From contig JARUPY010000398.1 of NCBI GenBank assembly GCA_029817715.1, positions 1,240,001 through 1,304,000 of the forward strand: a stretch of DNA of 64,000 nucleotides, given 5' to 3'. A model generated the notes under the pieces. It saw only the letters and a list, made by a program, of their open reading frames with translations. It was not told where the DNA came from and did not search any database. The DNA is from Melastoma dodecandrum. Lineage: Eukaryota > Streptophyta > Magnoliopsida > Myrtales > Melastomataceae. Of the stretch, positions 16,405 through 26,182 are shown piece after piece. The translations under genes and the position numbers were made by a program. Position 1 is the stretch's first letter; each line of letters opens with the position of its first letter.

Positions 16405-17202
16405 ATGGCACAGGGCGCGATCAGGGTCGGCATCGGCGGCTGGATCTACGAGCCTTGGCGCGAGACCTTCTATCCGCCGAAGCTCGCGAAGACGAAGGAA
16501 CTCGCCCACGCGAGCCGGGCCGTCACGACGATCGAGATCAACGCGACCTTCTACCGATCCCAGAGCGCCGCCACCTTCGCGAAATGGGCGGCCGAGACGC
16601 CGGATGGGTTCGTCTTCGCCGTGAAGGCGACCCGGTATTCCGTGAACCGCCGCGACCTTCGCGAGGCGAAGGACTCGATCGAGCGCTTCTGCGGCAGCGG
16701 CCTCACGGCGCTCGGCGCCAAGCTCGGCCCGATCCTTTGGCAACTCGCCGGGACCAAACGTTTCGATGCGGACGAAATCGATGGCTTCCTGGCTCTCCTG
16801 CCGGCGTCTCGGGACGGCATGCGCCTGCGCCACGCCATCGAGCCGCGGCACCCGAGCTTCGTGACCCCGCAGTTCGTCGAGATCGCCCGACGCCACGGCG
16901 TCGCCATCGTCCTCGCGCTCTCCGACGACTATCCGCTCATCGCCGATCCCACGGCGGACTTCTGCTATCTGCGCCTGCAGACGACCGCCGCCGACGAGCC
17001 CGACGGCTACGAGGCGGCGGCGCTTCAACTCTGGGCGGATCGCGCCCGCGATCCCGCCGAAGGCCGGCCCGCGCGCGATCTGCCGCTGCTGACGGAGGCG
17101 CCGGCATCGGCGAGCGGGCGCGACTGCTTCGTCTATCTCATCGCGGGCGCGAAGGAGCGCAATCCCGCGGCGGCGCAGGCCCTGCTCGAGCGACTGACCT
17201 GA
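16405..17202 (+). CDS. DUF72 family protein
   Basis: 265 residues of the DUF72 (YecE-like) TIM-barrel family. Typical segments are GIGGWIYEPWRETFYP at the start, INATFYRSQS, FAVKATRY and the HPSF block. The biochemical role of this widespread family is not established. It is a single gene, convergent with the efflux operon at 17227. The 265 bases upstream, shared with the divergent dehydrogenase-like gene, contain no other gene I can see. Confidence 0.9.
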   Translation: MAQGAIRVGIGGWIYEPWRETFYPPKLAKTKELAHASRAVTTIEINATFYRSQSAATFAKWAAETPDGFVFAVKATRYSVNRRDLREAKDSIERFCGSGLTALGAKLGPILWQLAGTKRFDADEIDGFLALLPASRDGMRLRHAIEPRHPSFVTPQFVEIARRHGVAIVLALSDDYPLIADPTADFCYLRLQTTAADEPDGYEAAALQLWADRARDPAEGRPARDLPLLTEAPASASGRDCFVYLIAGAKERNPAAAQALLERLT

Positions 17203-17226
17203 GATGACGAGGTGCCGGCCGACGCG

Positions 17227-18162
17227 TCAGCGCGTTCCGAAGAGGTCTTTCACCTCGGCGCCGACATCGCTCCAGAGCGTATGCTCCGCCGCCTGCTTCG
17301 GCGTCACGATGACGGTCGCCGTCATGCCCGCGGCGAGCGTGATGCGCGCCGGCACGGCGTCGATCTTGATGCGCACGGGAATGCGCTGGGCGAGGCGTAC
17401 CCAGGTGTATACCGCCTGGACCGAGGGGAGGCCCTGCGTGCTCACCGTCGCGTTTTGCGTCGAGATGCCGCGCGTGATGCTCTCGACGTGGCCCTGGAGC
17501 TCCTCGCGGTAGCCCATCAGTTCGACGCGCGCCGGATCGCCGACCTCGAAGCTGCCCATCTTGGTCTCCTCGAAATAGCCGGTGACCCAGAAACTGTCTG
17601 CATCGATGACGGAGATGTTGGCCGAGCCGGTATTTGCGTAGTCGCCGACGCGCAGCAGAAGGTTGGTCACATAGCCGTTGACGGTGGAGCGGACGTCGGT
17701 GCGCTGGAGGTTGACGTTGGCCTTCTCGAGGTTCGCCATGGCGCTCTCGTAGGCCGCCTGCGCCTGCGCGTAGTCGCTCGCGTATTTCTGTTTTTCCTCG
17801 ATCGAGGTCGACAGCGTGGTGAGCGCCTGCCGGCGCGCGTCCTGCGCCTTCTTCACGTCCATGTCGGCCTTGGTGCTGTCGACCTGCGCCTTGGCCATGT
17901 CGACAGCGACTTTGTAGTCGACCTTGTCGATCACATAGAGGAGGTCGCCCTTGCGGACGTTCTGGTTGTCGTGGACCCGAATCTCGACGATCTGGCCGGC
18001 GACCTGCGGTGCGATGTTGGCAACCTGGACGCGTACCTGCCCGTCACGCGTCCAGGGCGCGACCATGTAATGCTCCCACAGCCCCACCACGGCGACCAGC
18101 GCGCAGGCGACGATCAAACTCGTGAGAAGGATGCGGATGATGCGGCGGGCGCGATTGAACAT
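17227..18162 (-). CDS. HlyD/AaeA-type membrane fusion protein
   Basis: 311 residues: one N-terminal membrane helix (about residues 9-28), biotinyl-lipoyl-like halves flanking an alpha hairpin (residues about 90-165), then the beta-barrel and the TVIVTPK end. It resembles AaeA/EmrA periplasmic adaptors. It is the third gene of a DUF1656/FUSC efflux operon, so it likely couples the FUSC-family permease to an outer-membrane channel for export of aromatic acids or related compounds. No outer-membrane factor is encoded nearby. Confidence 0.9.
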   Translation of the reverse strand: MFNRARRIIRILLTSLIVACALVAVVGLWEHYMVAPWTRDGQVRVQVANIAPQVAGQIVEIRVHDNQNVRKGDLLYVIDKVDYKVAVDMAKAQVDSTKADMDVKKAQDARRQALTTLSTSIEEKQKYASDYAQAQAAYESAMANLEKANVNLQRTDVRSTVNGYVTNLLLRVGDYANTGSANISVIDADSFWVTGYFEETKMGSFEVGDPARVELMGYREELQGHVESITRGISTQNATVSTQGLPSVQAVYTWVRLAQRIPVRIKIDAVPARITLAAGMTATVIVTPKQAAEHTLWSDVGAEVKDLFGTR

Positions 18163-18174
18163 CGAGTGTCGGCC

Positions 18175-18366
18175 TCAGAAGAGCACATTGATGGTGCCGA
18201 GGATGCACAGATACACCGCGACCTCCGCCAGCATCGGATGCCAGAACCACTTGTGAAAGCGCAGATGCACGAGGATCGCGCGGACGGGTATGAACACGAG
18301 GCCCGCGATGAGCGCGAACTTCACGAAGGGCGAGATCAGAAGCCCGGCGACGACGAACTCCCTCAT
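18175..18366 (-). CDS. DUF1656 small membrane protein
   Basis: 63 residues, with two hydrophobic helices and the family's short pattern (FHKWFWHPMLAEVAVYLC). DUF1656 proteins sit between the FUSC permease and HlyD adaptor genes in AaeX-like operons, exactly as here (10 bases after the permease, 12 before the adaptor). The ATG at 18366 matches the usual family length; the open frame extends further upstream but without family resemblance. Confidence 0.85.
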   Translation of the reverse strand: MREFVVAGLLISPFVKFALIAGLVFIPVRAILVHLRFHKWFWHPMLAEVAVYLCILGTINVLF

Positions 18367-18376
18367 CGCGCTCTCC

Positions 18377-20410
18377 TCATAGCTTGCGTCGCAGGAGTTC
18401 GACGTGCTGTAGCAGCCGCCTCTCCGTCGTCGTGACGTAGGCGGTGCCGTGCAACGCCGCCGCCGCATGCGCCAGATTGAGGGCATCGCGTCCGTCCTTC
18501 CCCTTCGCGGCGGTGAGATAGACGCGCGCCAACGCCTCCGTCTCCTCCGGCGAGAGCGTCGGCAAAAGCGCTCGCGCCTTGGCGTCGAGCTCCGGCTCCA
18601 CCAGCGGGCGGGCGCGGTCGAGCGCCCGCCAGCTCCTCCGCACGGCGTAGGAGAGGTGCCCGATGTCGACGAGACGCCGCATCGTCTTGCTACGCGCGAC
18701 GCTCGGCGTCGCCTTTCCCTGCCATGTCGCGAACTGGCTCAGCCGATCGTAGTGCAGGCTGGCGCGCGGTTGCGCGAGACGTCCTTCGTCCGCCAGGGCC
18801 TTGCGCAAGTTGCGCCCGACGCCGAGCGCGATCCGCAGGCGACGCTGCGCCGGGTCGACCGGCAGGACGAGAAGGAACGCCAGGAAGATCGCGATGCCGG
18901 ACACGACGAGCATCGTCGCCGTGCTGACGAAGCTCGTCGGATCCAGGGCCTGAATGTTCGCGGGACCGACGAGAACGAACGTCTGGACGCCGAAGATGAG
19001 GCCTGCGCCCGGCATGCCAAGCTTGATCAGCCAGCACATCGCGACGACGAGCGGTATGAAAGCGATGATGAAGAGGGGATACCCGTCGAGGATCGGCAGG
19101 ATGAAGAACGTGTAGATCGTGCCCGCGAGCACCACGAGCGGCATCCCGAAGAGGGCAGTGCGCCCCATGATCATCGGGTTCGGCTGCGTGCCGCCGAGCG
19201 AGACGAAGACGGCGGTGAAGGGCACGGCCGTCGCCGTCGCCGGAAGGCCGGACCAGATCGAGGCGATCGAGACGAGCGCCACGGCGACGAGCACCCGCAC
19301 CGCATTGAAGATGACGGCGACGTAGTCCTGATGCACCGGCAAGGTCACGGTGCGGCGCGGCTCGATACCGATGCGCAGAGCGCGCAGGCCGTCGCGGATG
19401 TTGCCGAGGCACTCGATCAGGAAGTGCATGCGGTCGAGGACGAAGGCCTCCTCGATCGACAGCGTGCCCGCGCCGAGCCCCGGCAGCGCCAGGGCCTCGA
19501 GGTCGCGAATGCACCGCTCGGGGTCCTGCAAGTGAAGCGCCCGCCGGACGATCCCGACCGCCGTCTCGACGACGGGCGTCTTCGCCGCCGCCGCGTCGAG
19601 GCCGATCCCGACAGCGTTGACCGCGGTGATCAGTTCGAAGAGGCCGAGCAGCGCGCTGCGGCCGCCGCGTGCGCGGGCGCCGCCGTTCGGCAGCTCGGGC
19701 GTCGCGAAGCTGATCTCGCTGCGCAACGGCATCAGCGCGCTGCTCATCGCGATGATCTGGGCCGGCGCCAGCGGGGCGTGGGTGTCGAGCGCCTGATCGG
19801 CGAGATCGCGCAGCTGCACGAGCTTGGCCCGCAGCTTCGAGATCAGCGAGGCGGAGGATTCCGCCGTGGCGAGAAAAGCGTTCGTAAAGCCGATCGCAGC
19901 GATTCCCACGACGATCGCGGCAACGCGGTTGATCGCCGTCGAGAAGGTCGCGTCCGGAGCATCGATGTTGGCGATCGAGACGATGGCGACCGTGTAGCCC
20001 GCCAGCGTGCATCCGTAGGAGCGGAAATCGCGCAGCATGCTCGCGACCGCCGTCAGGAGCGCCATCCACACCGCGAAGCCCGCGATGAGCATCGTGCGGT
20101 CCTGCGGGAACAGCGCCGTCAGGATGACCGCGACGATGACCCCCGCGATCGTGCCAGCAAACCGATAGACCGATTTCGAGAGCACCATGCCCTGCGCGGG
20201 CTGGGCGAGGATGAGCACGCAGACGCCGGCGCTGGAGGCGCCGTCGAGCTCGAGGAAGAACGCGGCATACATGCCGATCGCGAAGGCCACCCACGTCCGG
20301 AACGCGAAGAACGTCGTGCCCGCGGGCCACGGGATCTTCGGCAGCTTCAAGAGCGGCTCGCGACGCAGGCCCGATTGACCTTGGACGACATCTTGGGCAG
20401 CAGCCGTCAC
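18377..20410 (-). CDS. FUSC/AaeB-family aromatic efflux permease
   Basis: 677 residues. Two blocks of about five to six membrane helices (residues about 30-180 and 365-515) alternate with cytoplasmic domains, the layout of AaeB and other FUSC proteins. It is the first gene of the operon with DUF1656 and HlyD-like proteins. Export of hydroxybenzoate-like aromatic acids is the family precedent; the real substrate is unknown. No dedicated LysR regulator is adjacent, unlike E. coli aaeR. Confidence 0.88.
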   Translation of the reverse strand: MTAAAQDVVQGQSGLRREPLLKLPKIPWPAGTTFFAFRTWVAFAIGMYAAFFLELDGASSAGVCVLILAQPAQGMVLSKSVYRFAGTIAGVIVAVILTALFPQDRTMLIAGFAVWMALLTAVASMLRDFRSYGCTLAGYTVAIVSIANIDAPDATFSTAINRVAAIVVGIAAIGFTNAFLATAESSASLISKLRAKLVQLRDLADQALDTHAPLAPAQIIAMSSALMPLRSEISFATPELPNGGARARGGRSALLGLFELITAVNAVGIGLDAAAAKTPVVETAVGIVRRALHLQDPERCIRDLEALALPGLGAGTLSIEEAFVLDRMHFLIECLGNIRDGLRALRIGIEPRRTVTLPVHQDYVAVIFNAVRVLVAVALVSIASIWSGLPATATAVPFTAVFVSLGGTQPNPMIMGRTALFGMPLVVLAGTIYTFFILPILDGYPLFIIAFIPLVVAMCWLIKLGMPGAGLIFGVQTFVLVGPANIQALDPTSFVSTATMLVVSGIAIFLAFLLVLPVDPAQRRLRIALGVGRNLRKALADEGRLAQPRASLHYDRLSQFATWQGKATPSVARSKTMRRLVDIGHLSYAVRRSWRALDRARPLVEPELDAKARALLPTLSPEETEALARVYLTAAKGKDGRDALNLAHAAAALHGTAYVTTTERRLLQHVELLRRKL

Positions 20411-20483
20411 GGCGTCGCGTCTCGAACGCAGGGCAGGGCGCCTGCGCGACGAATATACCGCCGGGATGACGCATGCCTAGGGA

Positions 20484-21152
20484 TCAGGCCGTCAGCTCGA
20501 TGCGCACCGGCACGTGGTCGGACGGCTTGTCCTCCGCGCGGCGCGCCTTGTCGATCGTCACGCTCTGCAGCCGGTCCGCCGCCTGCGGCGAGAGCAGGAG
20601 ATGGTCGATGCAGATGCCCTTGTTCCGCTGCCAGGCGCCGGCCTGGTAGTCCCAGAAGGTGTAGAGGCCGGCGTCGTCGGTCGTGGCGCGCAGCGCGTCC
20701 GTCAGCCCGAGGTTGAGCAGAGCGCGACAGCGCGCGCGCGTCTGCGGCAGGAAGAGCGCGTCGCCGAGCCAGGCTTGGGGATCGTAGACGTCGCGCGCGG
20801 TCGGGATGACATTGTAGTCGCCAGCCATGACGAGCAGCTCTTCGCTCAGCAGAAGCTCGCGCGCGCGGGCGTGCAGGCGGTCCATCCAGGCGAGCTTGTA
20901 GGCATATTTGTCGGTTTCTGGCGGATTGCCGTTGGGCAGGTAGAGGCACACGACCCGCACCGGCGGCCCGTCCGTCGTGACCAGCGCTTCGATGTAGCGG
21001 GCTTGGAGATCGGCCTCGTCTCCGGCGAGTCCGGGCTGCGCTTCGAGCGGCCGCTTCGACAGGATCGCGACGCCGTTCCAGCTCTTCTGGCCATGCACGA
21101 CGACGTTGTAGCCTTCCGCCTCGACCTCCAGGCGCGGGAACTGCTCGTCCGT

Positions 21153-21185
<33 letters not shown>

Positions 21186-21263
21186 CGAGACCTCGCGAAG
21201 ATAGCGCAGCAGGTTCTCGAGACGCGAGCGGATGGAATTGATGTTCCAGGTCGCGATCTGCAC
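20484..21263 (-). CDS. xth: Exodeoxyribonuclease III
   Basis: 259 residues from a GTG at 21263, which aligns with the usual MKIATWN start, matches normal XthA length and avoids overlapping the upstream glycosyltransferase. The open frame continues to an ATG at 21299. Exonuclease/endonuclease/phosphatase motifs are clear: IATWNINS, CLQEIKC, GDYNVIP, DHVPV. It is an AP endonuclease and 3'-5' exonuclease of base excision repair. GGAG precedes the GTG at about 9 bases. Confidence 0.92.
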
Positions 21264-21277
21264 GTAGCGGGTCTCCG

Positions 21278-23239
21278 TCAGCCGAGGGCGGCTTGCCATC
21301 TGTACAGGCTAAGGCCCGGATGGAAAAACGGATCGTTCCGCAACACATGGCCCCATCGCTGCAAAAAGATCGCGCGCTCGCGGTCGGGCACGTCGAGGCG
21401 GCGGAAAGTGGCGCCGCCGCGGCTCGCCGATTCCTCGTGCATCAGATGGACGAGCGGATCGACGAGCGTCTGCCATCCGCGCGCGTTGAGCTTCAGGCAG
21501 AGATCGATGTCGCTGAGTTCGATCGGCAGGTGTTCGGCGTCGAATCCGCCGACCGCCTCGAACTTGTCTCGCGCCACGGCGAGACAGGCGCCGGTGACGG
21601 CGGAGACCTCGTGCGGGACCTGATTGCGGGCCGCCCAGCCCGGGTCGTCCCCGGCGGCGAGCGCGCCGAAATGGCCGGCGCTTCCACCCATGCCGAGAAG
21701 GACGCCGACATGCTGAAGGCGGCCGTCCGGATAGGTGAGGCGGGCGCCGACCGCGCCGACCCCGGAATCCATCGCCTGTCCGACAAGGCGATGCAGCCAG
21801 TCCGGCGAGATCACTTCCATGTCGTCGTTGAGAAAGACGAGGACGTCGGCCGTGCAGCTCGCCGCCGCTTCGTTGCAGAGACGCGAGAAGTTGAAGGGTC
21901 GCGCATCCGAGCGCACCCGCACGTGCGGCCGGCGCCGCAGCTCGTCCAGTTCGGCCCGGGCCTCGTCGCTCGCGCTTCCGTTGTCGACGACGACGATCTC
22001 GTATCGGCCCGGTCTGGCTTCGATGCTCGCGACGAGACGCCGAAGAAGGGCCGGGTGGTCTTTCGTCGGCACGATGATCGCCGCCGTGGCCTCGACCTGA
22101 CGGACCTCGATCGCAGGAGGCGGACATGATGCCGGCTGCGCGTGACATGTCGCGAGCAGGCGGTGCAGGGGGACGACGGCGTCTGCGCCCAGACCGGCGA
22201 CGAGACCGCGCAGGTCGCCGTCCGCGAGCCATGCCGTCGCTCGCGCGATTCCGACGGCCGCCGGATCGCGCAGGAAGATCGGTCGCTCGATATAGGGGTT
22301 GGCCGCCTGCAGGCGCGGCGACCAACCGGGACGGAGCTCGGGGCCGCCGCCGTCGCTCACGGCATCGCCGTAGAAGAGGCGGCCGTGCGGGTCGCGCGCG
22401 GCGCGCTCGACGACGCTCGCGAGACAGGTCGGGAGCAGGCGATCGCCAGCCTCGACCATCGTCACGAGCGTCGCCGCAGGCGCGCCCTCGAGCAACGGCG
22501 CGAGCGCGTTGGAGGAGATGCGGACCGCCCGCGGATGATCGAGGTCGGCAGTCCTGTCGACGATCAGAAGCTGCCAGTCGGGAAAGAGCTGACGCTCCAG
22601 CGACGCCAGCGTCGCGGCGAAGTCGCCACCGGTCCGCCCCTTCAGGACGACGAGGATGGGCGGCACGGCAGCCCAATGGGCACGGGGCCGGTCGAGCCCG
22701 ACGAGGTCGGGCAGGCGCTCGTGCGTGCCGCGCCAGGCCTCGAACCTGCCGAAGGGCGTCGACCCGATCGCCCAGGCGAGGTTCACTTCCGATTCCGCGC
22801 CCCAGCCGATCAGCTTGGTGAGGATCGCGCTTCGCGCCGGCTTCGGGTGCAGCCTCAGGCCGCGCCACACGAGGCGCGCCCAGCTCCGCGGCGCGACGCT
22901 CTCGATGTCGAAGGCGAAGGCGCCCGGCCGGTGCACCGGGCTGACGCTGATCCGCCGCGTGCCGCGCGGCACTCGGCCGACCCATGTCGCGCGACCGGCG
23001 ATCGGCGCGACGGCGATCGCATCCACCGCGTCTTGCGCGCCGTGGAAGCGGAAGACGGGCCGGGAGGGCACGTCCCACAGCGAGGCGCGATAGGCGATCT
23101 CGACCAGCGTGCCGGCGAGGAGCGCCGCGTCGACCTCCAGCGCCAGCCAGGGCTCCGCACTCGTTGCGCGCCACTGGTCGTCCAGGCGCTCCACATCCGC
23201 CTCGGGACGAAGCCCAACGCGCCGGCGGCCGGCGTGCAC
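21278..23239 (-). CDS. Double-domain glycosyltransferase family 2 protein
   Basis: 653 residues from a GTG whose first base is the last base of the upstream stop codon (TAGTG), a strong sign of translational coupling. Residues about 1-190 are unassigned. From about 195 a GT-A-like domain begins (PPILVVLKGRTGGDF) but lacks a clear DxD. From about 385 a complete GT2 domain follows, with AAIIVPTKDHPALL, VVDNGSASD, FLNDDMEV (the DxD-type motif) and LSDIDLCLK. It should add a sugar to a lipid-linked or surface polysaccharide. The pairing with two KpsE-like genes supports a polysaccharide role. Confidence 0.85.
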   Translation of the reverse strand: MHAGRRRVGLRPEADVERLDDQWRATSAEPWLALEVDAALLAGTLVEIAYRASLWDVPSRPVFRFHGAQDAVDAIAVAPIAGRATWVGRVPRGTRRISVSPVHRPGAFAFDIESVAPRSWARLVWRGLRLHPKPARSAILTKLIGWGAESEVNLAWAIGSTPFGRFEAWRGTHERLPDLVGLDRPRAHWAAVPPILVVLKGRTGGDFAATLASLERQLFPDWQLLIVDRTADLDHPRAVRISSNALAPLLEGAPAATLVTMVEAGDRLLPTCLASVVERAARDPHGRLFYGDAVSDGGGPELRPGWSPRLQAANPYIERPIFLRDPAAVGIARATAWLADGDLRGLVAGLGADAVVPLHRLLATCHAQPASCPPPAIEVRQVEATAAIIVPTKDHPALLRRLVASIEARPGRYEIVVVDNGSASDEARAELDELRRRPHVRVRSDARPFNFSRLCNEAAASCTADVLVFLNDDMEVISPDWLHRLVGQAMDSGVGAVGARLTYPDGRLQHVGVLLGMGGSAGHFGALAAGDDPGWAARNQVPHEVSAVTGACLAVARDKFEAVGGFDAEHLPIELSDIDLCLKLNARGWQTLVDPLVHLMHEESASRGGATFRRLDVPDRERAIFLQRWGHVLRNDPFFHPGLSLYRWQAALG

Positions 23240-24558
23240 TAGATGCGGTGATCGATGATCGAGGCGGAGATCGTCAGCCCGCACACCCAGATCATGAGGC
23301 CCGCCATCGAGACGAGCAGGAAGTCCGTCCACCGGAACGGGAACGTGTAGTCCTGCGGCAGCAGCGGCGGCACGAAGACGGTGAGATAGATGGAGCGGCG
23401 CAGTGCGGCGATGCGTGCGCGTTCGAGCGAATTCTGCGCGAACGAGAACAGACGTTCGGCGAATTTCTCGTGAAGCATCAGCTCCTCGAAGCGCGACAGG
23501 GTCGCCGCCATGTTCTTCGTCGCCTCGGCGTCGCCCGCGAGCTCGTTCTGCAGCGTCTTGATCTGCGCGTTGACGCTGTCGATCCGCGCGCGGATCGAGG
23601 CGACACCGGGCGCATTCGCGCTCTGCACGCGCTCGGCCACGTAGAGCGCGCTCTCCGCCTCGATACGTTTGCCCATCAGTTGCACGAGCAGCTTGGTCGT
23701 CCCTTCCGAGGATTTCACCGGATCGATGATGTGCTGGGCATTGCGGAAGGATTGCAGATCGGCCAGGGCGAAGCGTACCTCGCCCTCCGCGTGGCGGACT
23801 TCGTCCTCGGCAAGCTTCGTCTGATCCGCCCGCATCTTGGTCGAAAGCGAATTGACGAGCGTCTCGCTGGATTTGAGGATTGCGTTGAGTAGATCGAGCG
23901 CGTCCTGCCGCCGGAAGGCGCTCACCGAAACGGTGACGATGCCGGACGAGGTTTCGATGTAGACCGAGACCATCCGGTTCCAGTAGTCGGTCAGCTCTTC
24001 CATCGAGGCGTCGGACTTGAGGCGCGCGACGAGGTCGGCGCCGGGTCGACGGAAGATCTTGCGGATATCGATGCTGCGCGAGATGTCGTCGATGATCGCG
24101 CGGCTGCGGATGTAATTCGCGACGATCTCGGCGTTCTGACCCTTCAGATTGAGGCTGATGCCGAGCGCGCCGCCGCCGCTGCTCTCCGTGCCGCCGCTCT
24201 TCTGATCCATCATCGTGGCGCCCGACGCGGCATCGACCTCGCGGACCGCGAAGCGCGCCTCGGCGACATACTGGTCGCTGGCCACGAAGAAGAAGTAGCA
24301 GCCCGCGACCATCATCGGCAGCAGGACGACCAGCACGAAGGACCACTTGATCAGCTTCGAGAAATTCTGCGTCTCGAGGTCGACGTCGAAGCCGCGGCTG
24401 ATGCGCTGGCTGAGGTCGCGCGCCGGCGCCGGGATGAGGTCGTAGCTCGTCACGCGCCGGATCGGCGCGAGCGCCCGCGAGACCAGCGTCGCGGGGCGCT
24501 GCGCCGCGTCGGTCGGCTCGATCTCGATACGTGGCTCGCGATCCCGCACGTCGGTCAT
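23239..24558 (-). CDS. KpsE/RkpR-like polysaccharide export inner-membrane protein (copy 1)
   Basis: 439 residues. Membrane helices at about residues 73-93 (LVVLLPMMVAGCYFFFVAS) and at the C-terminus flank a periplasmic Wzz-like and coiled-coil region (residues about 100-400). The start AEARFAVRE and the SFRRQDALDLLNAIL segment are typical of capsule-export KpsE-like proteins. The ATG at 24558 starts 23 bases after the stop of the related upstream gene. It probably sets chain length or bridges to an export complex, but no KpsM/KpsT ABC transporter is nearby. Confidence 0.85.
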   Translation of the reverse strand: MTDVRDREPRIEIEPTDAAQRPATLVSRALAPIRRVTSYDLIPAPARDLSQRISRGFDVDLETQNFSKLIKWSFVLVVLLPMMVAGCYFFFVASDQYVAEARFAVREVDAASGATMMDQKSGGTESSGGGALGISLNLKGQNAEIVANYIRSRAIIDDISRSIDIRKIFRRPGADLVARLKSDASMEELTDYWNRMVSVYIETSSGIVTVSVSAFRRQDALDLLNAILKSSETLVNSLSTKMRADQTKLAEDEVRHAEGEVRFALADLQSFRNAQHIIDPVKSSEGTTKLLVQLMGKRIEAESALYVAERVQSANAPGVASIRARIDSVNAQIKTLQNELAGDAEATKNMAATLSRFEELMLHEKFAERLFSFAQNSLERARIAALRRSIYLTVFVPPLLPQDYTFPFRWTDFLLVSMAGLMIWVCGLTISASIIDHRI

Positions 24559-24581
24559 GAAGGGCTCTGTCCCCCGATCCT

Positions 24582-25889
24582 TCACAGGAGCTTGTTCAAG
24601 GCGACGCGGGTCGCGGCGATGATGGTAACCCAAATCGCCAAGCTCGCGATGCAGACGATGGCGAAGTCGAGTCCCCGTCGCGGGTAGCGCGACTGCTCGG
24701 GCAGGACGGGCTCGATGAAGCGGTTCACGTACATCAGCTTGATCTCGCTCGCGATGCGCGCCTGCTCCACCGCCGTCAACGCGGCGGCGTAAATCTTTTC
24801 GGCGATCTCGTTCTCGAGCTTGGCGTAGTCGAGCCGGCTCATCGACATCGACAGCACGTGGGGCTGGCTCGACGCCGCGTCCGCGTCCGGTGTGTCGGCC
24901 TCCGCGGCGTCGGCCGTATTCGAGGTGATGCGCGCCTGGAGTTCGTTGATCTGGCTGCGCGCCGCATCGATCTTGGTCTTCAGATTGCGGAGCTGCGGCG
25001 CACTGTCGGAGACGTAGCGCCGCTGGGAGTCGTAGCTCTCCTGCAGCGACATCAGCTGGAGGCGCGTCTCGTCGATCAGCTTGGAGAAGCTTTCCGAGGT
25101 CGCCTCGGCGCTCAGCATGCCCTCCTGGTTGCGCGCCTGTTCGAGCGCGGTGCGGGTCGCGACGAGATGCGTCTGCGCGCTCTTGCGGGCATTGTCGGCG
25201 ACGACGACGGCGTCGGCGCGGATTTGGTCGTTGAGGCGGTTGACCAGCTCCTCCGCCGCATCGAGCGCCGCACGGGTGATCTGGACGGAATCCTCCGGCG
25301 TGAAGGCGCGGACTGCGAAGGTCACGATGCCGGAGGGAAACTGCACCTTCAGGTCGAGGTGCGAGTCCCAATATTTGACCACCTTTTCGATCGGCTTGTG
25401 TCGGGCCAGCCGGGAGAAATAATCGATCCGGGACGTCTCGAAGAGCGACTTGAGGCCGATGCTCTTGTCGAGCGTTTCGACGGCCGCGCGGCTCTCCAGG
25501 TAGTTGATGATGATTTGAGTGTCCTGGGCGACCATCGCACCGGACAGGCCGGACAGCTTCGAAGCGGTGCCGCTGTCGTCGCCCGCCGGCAGGCCGCTGA
25601 GCACGGTGAAGCGCGCCTCCGCCGTATATTGCGGGGAGGCGATGGCGAAGATGTAGATGCCGAAGGCCGCGACCGGGATCGCGACGAGGCCGATGAAGCC
25701 GAACACGCGGACGAGCCGCATGATCCGCTCGCCGCGCCGCGCCCGCAGGCCGCCGGACGTCGCCGACCGCCGCCGCTTGGTCGAGAAGCGCGCACGGCGC
25801 GCCGCCTCGCTGAGCGCTTTGGCGACGAGAGCCGCGCGCTCCTTCGAGGAGAAGACTGTCGGCGCTTGTCCTACGCTTCCATCGCTCAT
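24582..25889 (-). CDS. KpsE/RkpR-like polysaccharide export inner-membrane protein (copy 2)
   Basis: 435 residues with the same plan as its neighbour: basic N-terminus (RRARFSTKRRR), first helix near residues 62-82, periplasmic coiled-coil domain with the AEARFTVLSG and AFTPEDSVQITRAALDA segments, second helix at the C-terminus. It is first in the three-gene run. The two KpsE-like proteins look like an old duplication rather than a recent one, since similarity is limited to these conserved blocks. They may form a hetero-oligomer. Confidence 0.85.
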   Translation of the reverse strand: MSDGSVGQAPTVFSSKERAALVAKALSEAARRARFSTKRRRSATSGGLRARRGERIMRLVRVFGFIGLVAIPVAAFGIYIFAIASPQYTAEARFTVLSGLPAGDDSGTASKLSGLSGAMVAQDTQIIINYLESRAAVETLDKSIGLKSLFETSRIDYFSRLARHKPIEKVVKYWDSHLDLKVQFPSGIVTFAVRAFTPEDSVQITRAALDAAEELVNRLNDQIRADAVVVADNARKSAQTHLVATRTALEQARNQEGMLSAEATSESFSKLIDETRLQLMSLQESYDSQRRYVSDSAPQLRNLKTKIDAARSQINELQARITSNTADAAEADTPDADAASSQPHVLSMSMSRLDYAKLENEIAEKIYAAALTAVEQARIASEIKLMYVNRFIEPVLPEQSRYPRRGLDFAIVCIASLAIWVTIIAATRVALNKLL

Positions 25890-26057
25890 CGAGAGTGTCG
25901 GACCTCGCTCGCGCCCATCGATAGGTCACCGCCCGCGGAAAAACGAGCTGCGGGGGCCTTGCCGACGAGCGACATCCTACCTCCGGGGTGTTTTTAAGGC
26001 ATCCGAGCGGAGCCTCGGCGGGCAACGCGCCGCGGGACGGCGTGACGAAACCATCGC

Positions 26058-26100
26058 GAATCATAGTGAAGAATGTCGTAACATCTTCAAATCACGATTC
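26058..26100. repeat. Interrupted inverted repeat in divergent promoter region
   Basis: GAATC (26058-26062) and TGAAGA (26067-26072) are mirrored by TCTTCA (26084-26089) and GATTC (26096-26100). The symmetric site lies in the AT-richer part of the gap between the KpsE-like gene and rlpA. It could be an operator for either direction. Confidence 0.3.
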
Positions 26101-26182
26101 TTTCTAATGCGTGTGACAATTTTGTTAGCCTTTTCGCAACCCTCGATAGGCAGCCTCTTGCGGTGTAACGAGAGGTCGCCAC

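Noticed and set aside
18449..20716. 755-codon open frame antisense to the FUSC permease
   Set aside because: Third-position GC bias matches the minus-strand gene; product is low-complexity Arg/Asp/Glu.
23239..24346. Upstream extension of the glycosyltransferase frame through the KpsE-like gene
   Set aside because: This part is out of frame with the clear KpsE-like protein and has no domain; the GTG at 23239 is the better start.
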